Part shown: positions 52,601 through 63,330 of the stretch, in pieces
Position numbering within the stretch: the first letter of the stretch is position 1
How the letters are laid out: every line of letters starts with the position of its first letter
Assembly (NCBI GenBank): GCA_963978905.1
Contig: OZ022257.1
Span: 9,384,509-9,448,508 of the forward strand
DNA: 64,000 nt
Reading direction: 5' to 3'
DNA from: Trichostrongylus colubriformis
Taxonomy: Eukaryota > Nematoda > Chromadorea > Rhabditida > Trichostrongylidae
The notes under the pieces: generated by a model
The model's database searches: none
Seen by the model: only the letters and a program-made list of their open reading frames with translations
Told to the model about the DNA's origin: nothing
Position numbers and translations under genes: made by a program

Positions 52601-55600
52601 TGGTTCATTCAAAGAGCGTGGAGCTCGCTATGCTTTATCGAGATTGACCAAGGAAGAAAAGGAACTTGGTGTGATCGCGGCTAGCGCTGGTGAGTATAAC
52701 AATCTTTCCTCAGAATTTGTGATAGTTAAAGACACGCCAAGCGCCGTACAAAGTTGATCTTGACTCAGGTAACCACGCCCTGGCTCTGAGTTATCATGGT
52801 CAACAGCTGAACATTCCGGTCACAGTTGTGATGCCTGTGTTTGCACCGTTGATGAAAATTGGAATGTGCCGTTCTTACGGAGCTAATGTTATCCTGAAAG
52901 GGGACAATATTGGCAAGGTTTGTCTTCACGTCTTATCTTTTAAAAAAGTTTCTGTTTAAAGGCACCAGGAGGGCACAATTATGGCCTACGGTACACTTGC
53001 AGTTCTTTTAGTAACGTCGCATTTGCACACACGACGCCTTGCCAAGACGTCGACTGTACAACTGTTTGTTCCTGTTTGTTTCACTTTTGATACCGTCGAA
53101 AATAAAATCAAATTCGCCCTACTCCACTCCAAACGACAGTGGCGTCGGTTTTCTCTACCCGCCGCCACCAGGCAGCTCGTCCACTGAAACGTGCAGTTCA
53201 AGGTGAAGCACGCTAGAATCGTAATAGCGCGCCGATGGCGCGTTTTTCTAGGCGAGTTTCGCTACACATTATATCTTCTGAGCCGGAGTGTTCGTTTACA
53301 GTGAACAGTGTTTCTAAATACAATTTTCTTCCTTGTCCCCTCCCGGTGCCTTTGAGCAGTTACGGAAACAGCGTCCTTGCTCGAATGCATGATTACTGTC
53401 AACTGATTCAGGCGAAGGAATACGCAATGCGATTAGTGATGGAGAAGAAGTATAAATATATCAATGGCTACGACGCTCCAGATATTTTAGCCGGACAAGG
53501 AACACTTGGTTTGGAGATCCTTGAGCAGGTTCGCGAAATTTTTTCTGATTCCGAAAAAGGCAACTAGGTGCAGCTCATAACTTATAAGCTCACAGAACAT
53601 GTTTTAGGACACTCAGACATTGGGTCACTCGATCTGAATGAATGAGTCTAATACAAATAGTATATGAGCGGCTCAATGGGCTGTTTCGTTGTACAAAGCG
53701 CTACGTCGGTCTGACTTTCCGCGCAGTTTTTAGCTGCGGAATTGCGACGCCGCAAAAACGCAGACTCGCAAAATCGCGGAATGGCCAAATTGCAAAGTCT
53801 AACGGCTGCCATATAAAGGGCTAGATCACTGCTCCGACTGCTGCGCTCCGAATCAACGGAACTGGATTTGACGCCAAGAATTTTTTCGCTCTATTGAAAG
53901 TGCTGTGAAGGAATGGAACTGAGTTAAGTACGAAAGGATGCATTTAAGGTCCCAGATGTGGACGCTATCATTGTTCCGGTCGGTGGTGCTGGTCTCATTG
54001 CCGGTGTTGCCGTGGCAGTAAAAACTCTCAAACCGCAAGTAGAGATCATTGTGAGTATTTTGATTCTTTTGTATTTTTTAATGAAAATTATCTTCAGAAA
54101 GGCATTCGTCGGACTGATATTGTTTCTCCATTTTGATTCAAAATTCAGTCTCCTCGATATTGATGTTGGAATCATTCAGGGTGTGGAATCGGCAACGTGC
54201 CCGTCGTTCACAGAAGCGTGCAAAGCAGGAAAACCTGTGGAAGCACGTGTACGAAGCAGTCTGGCTGACGGTAATAGCTGCGCTGTTCCAAATTCTATTG
54301 GGCCTACAATTTAAATAAAGAATGATTTATGTGCTTTCAAGGTCTCGCCGTTCCGGTCGTTGGTGGAAACGCTCTAGCCACAGCACAGGGCCTCGTAGAT
54401 CGAACCGTGGTGGTGTCTGAAGAAGAGACAGCTCTCAGCATCCTGAGACTTATCGAGATGGAAAAGGTACAGAACATTTTGGTTTTTTTGTTAACTTTAT
54501 TTTTTCTTACCTTTACTTACATCTGCTTATAGAAAAGGAGCGGGTGTGTGCACTTATACGACGGAAAATCGCTTTGCGGCGTCGCATTTGCGGCGCCATC
54601 AGTACGACTTGCAGAATCGATTGCCCTTGGGAGCCCGACAAAGCGTGGCTGCGTCACCTCTGCACTTCCACCCATGCCACACTGCCTCCTGCACCCATGC
54701 CACACTGCCTCGCTTGAAGGCTGCCATGCCCTGCCACTGGTACTCGCACCTGCCGAGCCGCTCGTCGCGCGCGGCCGCGCGGCAATCCGTCATAAGTGCA
54801 CACACCCCAAAAAGAACGATACTCCTTTCACACACAAATCAATTCCAGGCAGTGGTTGAAGGCGGTGGCGCTGTAGGATTGGCGGCTTTGATAAGCGGGA
54901 AATTGCCTGAACTTAAAGGAAAAAAGTGAGCATTCTCCCCGAAGGAATCTTCATATCACCCTTACTCATTGCTATTCTCATTAGAGTCGTGTCGATTTTA
55001 ACTGGTGGAAATATCGATACAACGGTGCTGGGACGGACAATTGACCGAGGTTTAGCAGTCGATGGACGATTGAATCGGTTGGAAGTGGTCGTTTCCGATC
55101 GACCTGGAGGTGAGTTTCAACGCGGCAGTAAAAGAACCATTCACGGGAATCCAAGTTATCATGTTACCCATATGTTTATGTTGTATTTGCCTACTTCAAG
55201 GCACACCATGCCATAATCAGTTAAGTAGCTTAGTGTCTTGGGGCGGGTGGGGGTCGATTGGTCGAGTTTGCCCTTCTCGGCGTCGCACTCGCGGCGCCGT
55301 CAGCACGACTTGCTGCAGTCGGCTGGAATTCCGCTCAGAATGCAGTGGACGATATCGAGAGGGACATTCAGAAATTGCTTGCAGATTGGAAGCTTCGAAA
55401 GTTTTTACATGTTGTGGTTGTTGCTGCTTCAACGGATAAAACTACAAGCAACACGCACTCTTCGCGCCACTCGCCGAGGGCGGCTGCGCGAAAATTCGAC
55501 TAGTCGACCAGTAACCTCTTGGCGCAAGTAGGTCCTTGTACAACTGCTAAGGCTACACCTGTGTTGTGGCTGCACAGTGCGCTTTTGCAGTCTTGTGCCT

Positions 55601-58600
55601 GCTTGAACACAGCCAAGTCACGTCCATCCAACCAAATCACGCTTGGCCCTAGACGAACGAATCTACAATGTGGAAGTCGCCCTCATCATCAAAATGGCAG
55701 TTCCATTGAAATAGCTTCTCTTATCCCCAGTTTCCTTGTGTGTGTTCCCGAAAGCTAACGCTTCTGTAATTGCATGCCGCTGTTCAACATTTAGTGGGTT
55801 GCTTAACCCTCCTCATTAAAGCCACCGTTAAGGGATGGATAATTTCGACAGGATGTGGAATAATTGTGGAATATGACAGTCTAGGTGATTAGTAGTGTAA
55901 GAGTAGAAAGAGAGAACGGAATGAAAAAGTCAAAATCCGAGAAATAGGACCTGAACCCATCCGTCGCACTTCTTGCCTTTCGCCGTCTCTGCATCTGTAG
56001 CTGGTGCAGGTAGATGCAGACGGGCAAGAGGAGACAGTCGCTACCCATTACTCACCCTCGCAACAACTCGTCCACCATATGCGAGGCAGCGGTAGGGTTA
56101 ACGATGCAGGATTGCAATAAAGACCTCAACACACGCTTTTCAATGTGAATTACGCCACAACCCTTCTGAACTGGAATTTTCGTTCACAGTTCATGTCTTC
56201 ATAGTTTTCAGTTCCTCCTCGCCTCTGTGGTACTTCTGCTGTAGCGCCACCTGGATATACATCTGTACTTATATTTTATGTGTAACTTTAAACAATAGTG
56301 GAAATGAGAATTTTTAGGTATTGCTGAGCTCACGACCAGAATTGCGCATATGGGAGCCAGTATTAAGGATATCTTCCATGAACGGGCTTGGATTTCCACT
56401 GATGTTTTCTCTGTGAAGGTAGGTTTTCATTCTTTTTATGGCATGATCAAATATGACATTCTGTAGGTCGAATAATAATACATATAAATATCTTCACAGT
56501 CTCTGAGTGATACGTATAATATTTAATGCTCAGGTGAAAGTCGTTGCTGAAACTCGAGATCGACAGCACGTAGCTGAACTGGAAGAAATGTTGCGATCAA
56601 AATATGACGACGTCAGTTCCCTCATGTTTTTTTTCCTTTTATCACCCATTAATGCTCCCAAAAAAAATTAACTTCCTAAATCACTTCTGGGACCTCTGGG
56701 ATAAGTACCGTACATGGATTGAATGGATGATAAGCATTAAAAATGTACCATAGTACACCATATACGGAGGGAGGGGTGATAAATGTTAAAGGAATCGTCT
56801 ACGGAAAAATGAGTTCTCCTGATACCCATACACTTTTGTTGCATTTGCCTGATGTGGGCCGCATGCAAAGTTTCACGCGAAAAATGTGAATCTGGCTAAG
56901 ACACAGCCCCACAAAGTTTTGGCCGGATGGGCGAGGCCTCTGAGCAAGTGCCCATCCCGTCGTCCGCCGCGGTCGAATACGCATTGTAGGAACAGAAAGT
57001 CACGTGAACAGTCCCACTCTCCGTTCCCAACTCGGCGGACGACAGAACGGGACTTTTAATAGGAGAGCTGTATCTCAGCCGAACTCTCACTTTTTCGCGT
57101 GAAACTTTGCATGCTGCTCTTATTATACAAATACAACATGAATATATGGATAGAGAAAAAGCTCTTTTTTTCGTGAACGATTCCTTTAAGGCCGCCGCCT
57201 AACTGCGATTTTGCGATTTTAAAAACCTGCGACATCACACTTCCGCACGCAAGGTTGCGGCATAAATCGCAAAGTCTGAAGGCGGTCTGAGGAGGGACAT
57301 GTAAAGTGGAACGCGTGAAGTAAAATAACATTATTAAGTAAGCTACAATTAACATGAGGAAACATTTCATTGATAAATATACTACAAGTTGCCTTTCAAT
57401 ACGGTTCTCGAACCGAACCGAATTAATGACGAATCGGAATCAGTGTAACTGATTATCAGGTTCAAACAGCCATCTTCTATATATCTATTAATTAATATGT
57501 GAGTGCTTTTACTTAGCCAAGGCTCTGTCCGGAACGAAAGGTCTTCTGACATTTGTTAGCTATTACAAATAAATAAATAAACTATAACAATATAATAATA
57601 ATAATAATATATAAGGTGTGCCAATAAGGGCGCTCGATCTTTAAAATGATATAAAGCAAGTTGTGTGAGAGGTGTGAATGAAATTTATTTTTGGTTTGAA
57701 AGAGTATTCGAAGGCATTATGTACGGAAAATAACATCGTTCGAATGGCCCCCTCGGCTTCGCTTGGTGGCGCGCATACGAGAAGACCAATTTTCACTGAC
57801 TCTGGCGCACAAATCGGGCTGTATTTCATCGATGGCGTGGCATATGTTCATTGAGGTCATCAGTGTTTTCTGGTTAGTTTGCGTAGACCTGCGATTTAAA
57901 AAAACACCACAAGAAATAGCCCAGTGGGTTAAATCGCACGATCTCGGTGGCCAATTGATGTCGCCTCCGCGTGAGGTAACCCTTCCTCCGAAGCGCTTGT
58001 GCAGAAGATCCATTGTGGCGCGCGCTGTGTGGCTCGTAGGGCCGTCCTGCTGAAAGCACATATCCTCGACATCCTTATTGCCGATTTCGGAGCAACGTTC
58101 CGCGAAGCGCGCGCAACGTTGCTCGAACCGATGAATGACTTTTGTAATAATTTTTAATGGCTTGCACACGTTGCTCGCGGCTGAATTGGTTCATGGTGAT
58201 TTGTGAGGATACACTGAATAATAACAACTAGGTTTGACAACTCTTCCACAAACGTGGGCGCCATGAGCTGTCAAAGATCGAGCGCCCTTATTGACACACC
58301 CTATATAACAATATGAAAACTAATACAATTATAAATAACAAGTGAATAAATATGTCTTCTGTTTTTTTTTCAAGTACCGTACCCGTATAGGATCGGATGT
58401 TGATTTCAGGTGAAGGTCTCGTAAAATGACATGCTGCCATTACCTTCACTATTCTATAAGATAGACTAGAAATAAAATATTCAGTGAATAAACCGTTCAT
58501 AGCCAGCTGTCGTCATGAAAGATTGTTTTGTGACATTTCATCGCTACATATTAGGTTGTCTTTGTGATTTCAAAGAGAGGTTTTTCGATGTTATTATCTT

Positions 58601-58743
58601 TTTTTATGTGTCTGATGTATTAGTCCAACTTAATATGCTTCAACGCCAACGTGAGGGTGAATGATCGACCGTTTCCTCCGGTCCGCCATGGTGCTGCGCT
58701 CGATGAAAAACAAGAGGGGGTGGGTGGTTTCGAAATCATAAAG
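49604..58743 (+). CDS. Threonine/serine dehydratase, PLP-dependent, with ACT-like domain
   Basis: Expected reaction: deamination of threonine or serine to a 2-oxo acid and ammonia. Exons: 49604-49690, 49732-49816, 51595-51713, 52533-52689, 52769-52917, 53412-53528, 53949-54050, 54180-54270, 54342-54466, 54849-54925, 54985-55109, 56318-56418, 56534-56611. All have GT-AG borders and matching phases, giving 471 codons. Lys124 in TGSFKERGAR is the Schiff-base lysine. PVGGAGLIAG (residue about 248) is the phosphate-binding loop. ILTGGN (about 374) is the pyridine-nitrogen side. From DRPGG (about 407) a C-terminal ACT-like regulatory fold follows. 58624-58743 is an open exon in the right phase and may be the next, but its sequence gives no family support and the stop codon is not located. 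The closest animal type I know is C. elegans K01C8.1. Serine racemase is the alternative, but it lacks an ACT domain. Confidence 0.88.
50005..50362. mobile_element. MITE with AACTGCTCAGGCT ends, copy 2 (dehydratase intron 2)
   Basis: ACAACTGCTCAGGCTGCAC on the left; CAGCCCAAGCAGTTATCTAA on the right. Inner arms CAAGCCACGCCCACCCAGC and GAGTGGGCGTGGCTCGG are complementary. Confidence 0.8.
51020..51463. mobile_element. TTAA hairpin MITE subfamily, copy 10 (dehydratase intron 2)
   Basis: GGAATCGTCCACGCATACTC on the left; GAAACTTTGCATGCTTGC and CGTGCACGTTTCCTTTAA on the right, with TTAA. Centre CCACGTGACTGTCGTC. Confidence 0.8.
51757..51868. mobile_element. Short MITE with TTCATACT-type ends, copy 5 (partial)
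   Basis: Interior GCGGGAGAGTGTGGCACGG and right end CCGCAGAGTATG match the family. The left end is shortened. It lies in a dehydratase intron. Confidence 0.55.
52958..53355. mobile_element. MITE with AAAGRCACC ends, copy 3 (dehydratase intron)
   Basis: AAAGGCACCAGGAGGGCAC and CCCCTCCCGGTGCCTTTGA are inverted. GGCCTACGGTA and GACGCCTTGCCAAG match copy 38800-39200. A right-end fragment of the family is also at 52300-52325. Confidence 0.7.
53697..53815. mobile_element. Short foldback repeat with GCGGCATAAATCGCAAAGTC-type core, copy 1
   Basis: Contains TTTCCGCGCAGTTTTTAGC, GAATTGCGACGCCGCAAA and TGCAAAGTCTAACGGCTGCC. Related to 57186-57300 by the shared CGCAAAGTCTRAMGGC end. In a dehydratase intron. 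Confidence 0.5.
54542..54807. mobile_element. GGGTGTG-family MITE (dehydratase intron)
   Basis: GGGTGTGTGCACTTATACGAC and GTCATAAGTGCACACACCC. Close relative of 29551-29846. It ends 41 bases before the next exon acceptor. Confidence 0.85.
55130..55205. mobile_element. TTAA hairpin MITE, left-end fragment
   Basis: CACGGGAATCCAAGTTATCA, TGTTACCCATATGTTTATG and TTGTATTTGCCT match the family's left arm. Within a dehydratase intron. Confidence 0.5.
55240..55503. mobile_element. GGGTGTG-family MITE, diverged
   Basis: GGCGTCGCACTCGCGGCGCC, CAGCACGACTTGCTGCAGTC and the closing GCTGCGCGAAAATTCGAC match the family. The outermost ends are diverged. Confidence 0.55.
55522..55700. mobile_element. MITE with AACTGCTCAGGCT ends, half copy
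   Basis: AGTAGGTCCTTGTACAACTG and CTTGTGCCTGCTTGAACACAG match the left half of the copies at 33338 and 50005. No right half. Confidence 0.65.
55865..56045. repeat. Dispersed repeat, copy 3
   Basis: GTCAAAATCCGAGAAATAGG, CCCATCCGTCGCACTTCTTG and GATGCAGACGGGCAAGAGG parallel the copies at 15555 and 39690. Confidence 0.55.
56789..57184. mobile_element. TTAA hairpin MITE, copy 12
   Basis: TTAA-AGGAATCGTCTACGG and CGATTCCT-TTAA give clear TTAA duplications. Arms GGGCCGCATGCAAAGTTTC and GAAACTTTGCATGCTGC. In the intron after dehydratase exon 13. Confidence 0.9.
57186..57300. mobile_element. Short foldback repeat, copy 2
   Basis: GGCCGCCGCCTAACTGCGAT and ATCGCAAAGTCTGAAGGCGG are inverted ends directly abutting the TTAA MITE. 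Confidence 0.55.
57614..58291 (-). mobile_element. Tc1/mariner-superfamily derivative with transposase C-terminal half
   Basis: Inverted ends GGTGTGCCAATAAGGGCGCTC and GAGCGCCCTTATTGACACACC. The minus ORF 58169-57717 (150 codons) reads FQQDGPTSHTARATMDLLHK and WPPRSCDLT, typical of DDE_3-type transposases. After CDLT the frame slips: PLGYFLWCFFKSQVYAN lies in another frame, and family sequence returns near NQKTL. The DNA-binding half is absent. Confidence 0.85.
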
Positions 58744-59032
58744 GTTAGTGTAAGATTTCCTTTCTGCAAAAGGTGCGATCAGTACAAAAGTGATCTGCAA
58801 CCAGACTCGAACTTCTCTCGTGAAACCTCGACATCGATGTTAATTTAAATTTTTTCTGCTATGTCAAAAAGATTGTTAGGAGGAACTTTTCATTTACTTG
58901 CCCTTCTAGTCTCTTCCCTTCGCTCAGCTTTTGACTTCGGCTTTTTTCCTAATTTTCCGCCGGAACCGTTAAATGGATGAGGCTTTGGTGGTGTAGCGGA
59001 CAATATATTAGATATTGAGCCACCTTTAGCCC

Positions 59033-59105
59033 TCTGAGGAAGATGATCTAGTCGAAATGTCAGGTCGTAATTAAAAAGTTCCACCTAACGACTTTTGGCA
59101 TAGCA
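59033..59105 (+). ncRNA. Hammerhead-ribozyme-like motif, copy f
   Basis: CTGAGGA, stem GAT/GTC around GATCTA, CGAAATGTC, then GTCGTAATTAAAAAG, followed by CCACCTAACGACTTTTGGCA as at 26510. It satisfies CUGANGA and GAAA in order, with a three-pair stem II. Confidence 0.45.
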
Positions 59106-59596
59106 TAGGAAATATAAATTAACATTAATCTGAAACCCTCTACTGCTTTATCAACTCGCAACAATGACCACTAGATAGCCCGGATTCAACTCACACGACT
59201 ATTCCATCATCGGCACAATGTCTGTGCTATTCCTCACGATTCAATCGATTCTTTGGAAGCTACAGTGACGGGAGTATGGGACTAGTCCACATACTGGCGA
59301 CTTGGGCCAGGGACTCATGTTCTGGTAATACATTATGAAACGTCTCCTATACTTTGAGTAAAATCCAGTTTGATTTCTTTTTTCCTGTTGTACATAATTG
59401 TAAGGCTTTGCCGAACAGTCAATGTTTGTCGCACCCTCATCATACATATAGTACAATTTATAATTAAATAATAAATATTTATTGCAGTCTCTGCAAATCT
59501 AGGCACCGGTATGATATTTGTTCAGAAAACTCCAGGCATACGCCATCACGTTGATAGCAGCTCCTAGTTGTTCTTTTCTGAACTCCCGCATAAGTT
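59106..59596. other. Region between convergent genes
   Basis: 3' flank of the small membrane-protein gene. An AT-rich stretch with AATAAATA at about 59468 (plus strand). No exon seen. Confidence 0.4.
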
Positions 59597-62500
59597 TCAG
59601 TGATCCAAAGTACCCTTTTCGGACCTGAAAAATTATTTTACAGCGGATAATGCGAAAGGAATTATACTTTCAAAACCACTACTAACCAAAGTATACCTTC
59701 TGTGTCAAGAGACTTCTGTGACACTGTCTTCTTCTATGTCACAACGTAAGTTTTCTATATCCACACTATCGTAAGCTTTGAGGAGCCTCCTTAAAAGACA
59801 AACTTAGACATCATCAACTTTATTCGTTAAGCTATCAGGAGCATAGCGAGTGATAGTTTGACCTGTACAATTTCACTGTAATTTTTTTAAACGGCTGGCC
59901 TATCGCACAGTACTGCACGAGAATTCTAGAAATTTCCCGGTCATTTTAGAAACGAGTTACAATTCCTATGGTAAGCACTTTTCAATGATTGCGCGATTCA
60001 CTATGACGAGCTTTCCGTTCATTGTAAGTGTTTCCAGGATAGCTTGGACATTGATTATTTCTGGTCACTCCCACCGATTTTTGATTTTCTCGTAATCTCA
60101 AGGCGGCGTTGGAACTGAGTTGTGAATTTTCAATGTACGGACCGCCCATCCGGGGTGCGCTCCACCCACTGTGCTCATGTTTCTTTGCAGACTCTCAGAA
60201 ACTTGTAGCTGACTTTTATCCACCTTTTCCCCACGTTTGGACCATTTTCGAAGCGATCGAACAATTTTTGATTCGAGGGCGTCCCGCTTCAGTGCACGCT
60301 CCACCCACAGTGGGCGTTGCTTAACTTGATTCATGTGTGCTGCTTTCTTCTTGCCCATGCCTCACCAATTCCAAATATTTCCCCATTTCCATAGGCTCTT
60401 TTTCATTTAGTGCCCAGTTTCGTGGCACACGGATGGAGGGACGCTCAGGCAGAGGAAGCGTTCGGGGACTGTCGTCAGACGCCGCCACTTGCAGCTAATT
60501 TGCCTATGGGGCATATGGGTCGTAGCCCATGCCATCCGACGCATCTTTTGTGATGAATGACTCGTTCACATCACCGATTCTCTGATTTTCCTTTTTTGCC
60601 GTCTTCTACATTTTGAACACTGGAAAATACCGCTTGTTTACACCAAAGTGGTTGTATTACAATTGTTTTGGAGTTGTGATACAACTAGTAATGGAATGCT
60701 TTTTTTGATAAGGTCCTTGATTCTTCTTTCCTTGTTTCTTTAATAAGGTCCTGTGGAAAATATCATTCGCGAAATTCTGAGGGTTCGGTGATGCGGATGA
60801 ATTGCCCGACGTAGATGGTGCGTAAGATGGTCTGCGTTAGTTTGGGAAGTTGCTTATGGGTTCCGATTCCGAATTAGCTGCGAGGGACCGCGCCCAACGA
60901 AATGCATTCAGAGCGTTTATATATAATAGGAAATTCACATTGAAAGGGTGAAGAGATAGTTGGTGGGTACCCACCTTAATTCCAAATATCGAGCTATACC
61001 ATTTTTCTCGGCGGTTATTTTTAATTGTTCCAAGTCTCTAAAATAATATTTTGGTCTAGATTAAAGTGAGGCTGTGGTCAATGAAGAACTTCCAGCTTTC
61101 CTTCTGCCACTCTTTCCTTTCCGTTCTATACTGTGTAGTAGGCTTACCTTCGATACGAGACCACGCAATATGTGATCCATGCGACTGAAGCAAATACGTA
61201 GAAAATAAATACCAACCAAAATGTCGTCGCAACATCGTGCAGGATTTCCTCGTTGCTCTAAAAAAACCTTTCTGTATTAGCTCTCTACTTCACACATTTG
61301 GAATATTCACCAACATTATTGGGCGCCCATCAGGGCACACCGAACACGCCCCTCTCTCCCTCCACTCACCCCTTTTTTTTCGACATCAGTATAACCTCTA
61401 CAGTATCATAACTATTGCCGATTGCATACATGGTATTACCAAGTATTTACCGCAATTTTTGTGTCGGTCACTCAAATCCAATAATATTTCTTACATAACC
61501 GGGTCATTTAAAGGCACATTTCGCTCAAAGGAATCGTCCACGCAAAAATGAGTTTTTCTGTTACTCATATATTTATGTTGTATTTGCCTATGGGCCGCAT
61601 GCAAAGTTCCACGCGAAAAAAGTGAATTCGAATAAGACACAGCACCACAAGACCTCGGCCAGGCGGGCGGGGCCCCCAAGCAAGTGCCCACCCCGTCGTC
61701 CGCCGCTGCCGGAGACGCATTGTAGGAACAGAGAGTTGCGTAAACTGTTCCGTTCTCCGCTCCCAACCGCGGCGGACGACGGGACGGGGCTGTTACTCGG
61801 AGGCCCCGCTCGCCCGGCTAATAGTTTGGGGAGCTCTACCTTGGCCGAATACTAACTTTTTCAAATGAAACTTTGCATGCGACCTCTCATCAGGCGAATA
61901 CTACATATATAAATATGTAAGCAACAAATTAATTCTTTTTTCCCTGGACCGATTCTTTTTACATCTGGCCTGGGGCCAATGCTTACCTTGCAATTATAAA
62001 GCCCTTTCCCAATCCTCTGCGTTAGATACGACCTTCTCTATCGAGGAATCCTCTAATTCCGATGTGCTCTGGTGCCCTTTCGCGTAAAAATGTTGGGGGC
62101 CATTTTCACAGGTGTATCTCATAAGTGCATTCGAGATGTAGGTTATCAGATTTCGATGGGCCATCCTCTTACCAAGTTTAAGCTGTTTCGAGTGGGTTGG
62201 TTTTGTAGCAGAGAATTTAGCAAGAAGACCTCACTCCACTATCTGCGGATGAGCTAGGTGGAGCTGTGGGAAGAACTACAGAAGGCACAGCTTGTTCTAC
62301 TCCTAATATGTGAAAATTGGACACTAGCGCGAAAAATAGGGCAGAGTTTCGTGGAGTGAGCGACATGTAGATCTGTGATGTATGGAGGTCATATACAGCG
62401 CACGACATAGGGAATATAATCGTAAGTACAGTAATAATGAATCTTTGATACATTGGCAGTATTCTGCCGTATTTATATGATGTTGGAGTGAAAGACATTT

Positions 62501-62933
62501 ATGATGCATGGAAAAAGAAGAATTGTAAAGAGCTTTCCCTTTAGAAGGCACAACGACATTTTCATTGTAGTGTCCCTGACAAGGAAAAGAAACTGCAAGA
62601 GCTCTTTATGCAACAAAATTCATTAGAACTTTTCAAACATGTTTAATTATGGGTGGAATGTTTCAGCACAAACGGGGTGTTCTATCCTCGCTCAGGTTTT
62701 TCCAAGCGCTGTATTGATAACAAAATCAGAAAATCAGGAAAAAAGGCTGTTCAGAACACTTCTGCTGCAAAGAAACGTCATAGAAGAAACTCAATTCACA
62801 TCATTGGATGTGGGGTTTTTTTGGGAAAAAACTGAAAAATGAACTTTATCATCGAAGAAGAAATGGCACATACCTTTTCATGTGTACTGTATGGGGAAGT
62901 AGAACTTGCTGTGGAGGTTGTTGGTATGTCCAT
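59597..62933 (-). CDS. Small single-pass membrane protein (four exons, about 86 residues)
   Basis: Exons 62933-62874, 61257-61148, 61037-60975 and 59624-59597 join with donors GTATGT, GTAAGC and GTGGGT, acceptors TTTTTTAG, ATTTTAG and TTTTTCAG, and agreeing phases. Product: a polar N-terminus (MDIPTTSTASSTSPYSTHEK), one hydrophobic helix (TFWLVFIFYVFASVAWITYC), then a charged helix (DLEQLKITAEKNGIARYLEL) and a short tail. No cleavable signal peptide is obvious. The last exon read in another frame stays open for 42 codons (to 59499), so an alternative C-terminus cannot be excluded. Introns contain a TTAA MITE (61507-61950). I do not recognise the family. Confidence 0.6.
60098..60974. other. 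Intronic sequence with repeat-like CTCCACCCAC blocks
   Basis: GTGCGCTCCACCCACTGTG and GTGCACGCTCCACCCACAGTG occur about 140 bases apart in the same orientation. The 86-codon minus ORF here overlaps them and I treat it as repeat-derived. Confidence 0.4.
61507..61950. mobile_element. TTAA hairpin MITE, copy 13
   Basis: AAAGGAATCGTCCACGCAAA, GGGCCGCATGCAAAGTTCC, GC-rich palindrome GTCGTCCGCCGCTGCCGGAG/GCGGCGGACGACGGGAC, and right arm GAAACTTTGCATGCGACC. Most complete hairpin after copy 1. In an intron of the small membrane-protein gene. Confidence 0.88.
62217..62498 (-). other. Hydrophobic ORF inside an intron, status unknown
   Basis: The minus frame reads MYQRFIITVLTIIFPMSCAV then SQIYMSLTPRNSALFFALVS and ends RSSC-stop. 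Two hydrophobic stretches resemble a nematode chemoreceptor C-terminus, but no upstream exon or good acceptor in phase was found. It lies within the first intron of the small membrane-protein gene on the same strand. Confidence 0.25.
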
Positions 62934-63139
62934 CGATGGTGGGTTTCGTGAAAATGTGATTCTCTGAATTATAATGCACTTTTGAAACATAAGTACGTAA
63001 AAGTCTACGAGGAATTACTGCGATCAAGGAACACGACTTTAAGGAGGTAGAAGGAGAAAAGAGTATCCGACGACTAGTCAGATTCGGGCTTCGTTTTAAT
63101 TCACTATATTTATCATTCTGAAGTTATCAAGTTCATGAT

Positions 63140-63330
63140 ACTCTGCCTATCGTGTATTATTCTGATTTATTATTTGGGATTATATATTATTTTTATTTGT
63201 TTCACTATTTATAATATTTTATATTACTTCACCATCATTATATATCTTATTGTTATTACGTATTATTATTTTCATACATTACCTATTATTATTATTACAT
63301 ATTATTATTTTCAATATTATATTATGACAC
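63140..63330. repeat. AT-rich simple sequence (TATTATT-type)
   Basis: About 190 bases of nearly pure A/T with repeated ATTATTATT and TATATTATT motifs. The ORF at 63135-63377 is an artefact of this composition. Confidence 0.85.

Noticed and set aside
54546..54929. 127-codon plus-strand ORF
   Set aside because: Mostly MITE sequence running into a real dehydratase exon; only 54849-54925 is coding, entered through a splice acceptor.
59499..59624. 42-codon frame VRKGYFGSLKL... as the true last exon
   Set aside because: Its frame does not match the phase of the preceding exon; kept only as an alternative for the small membrane-protein gene.
60098..60358. 86-codon basic ORF as a gene
   Set aside because: It overlaps repeated CTCCACCCAC blocks and has no splice or start support.
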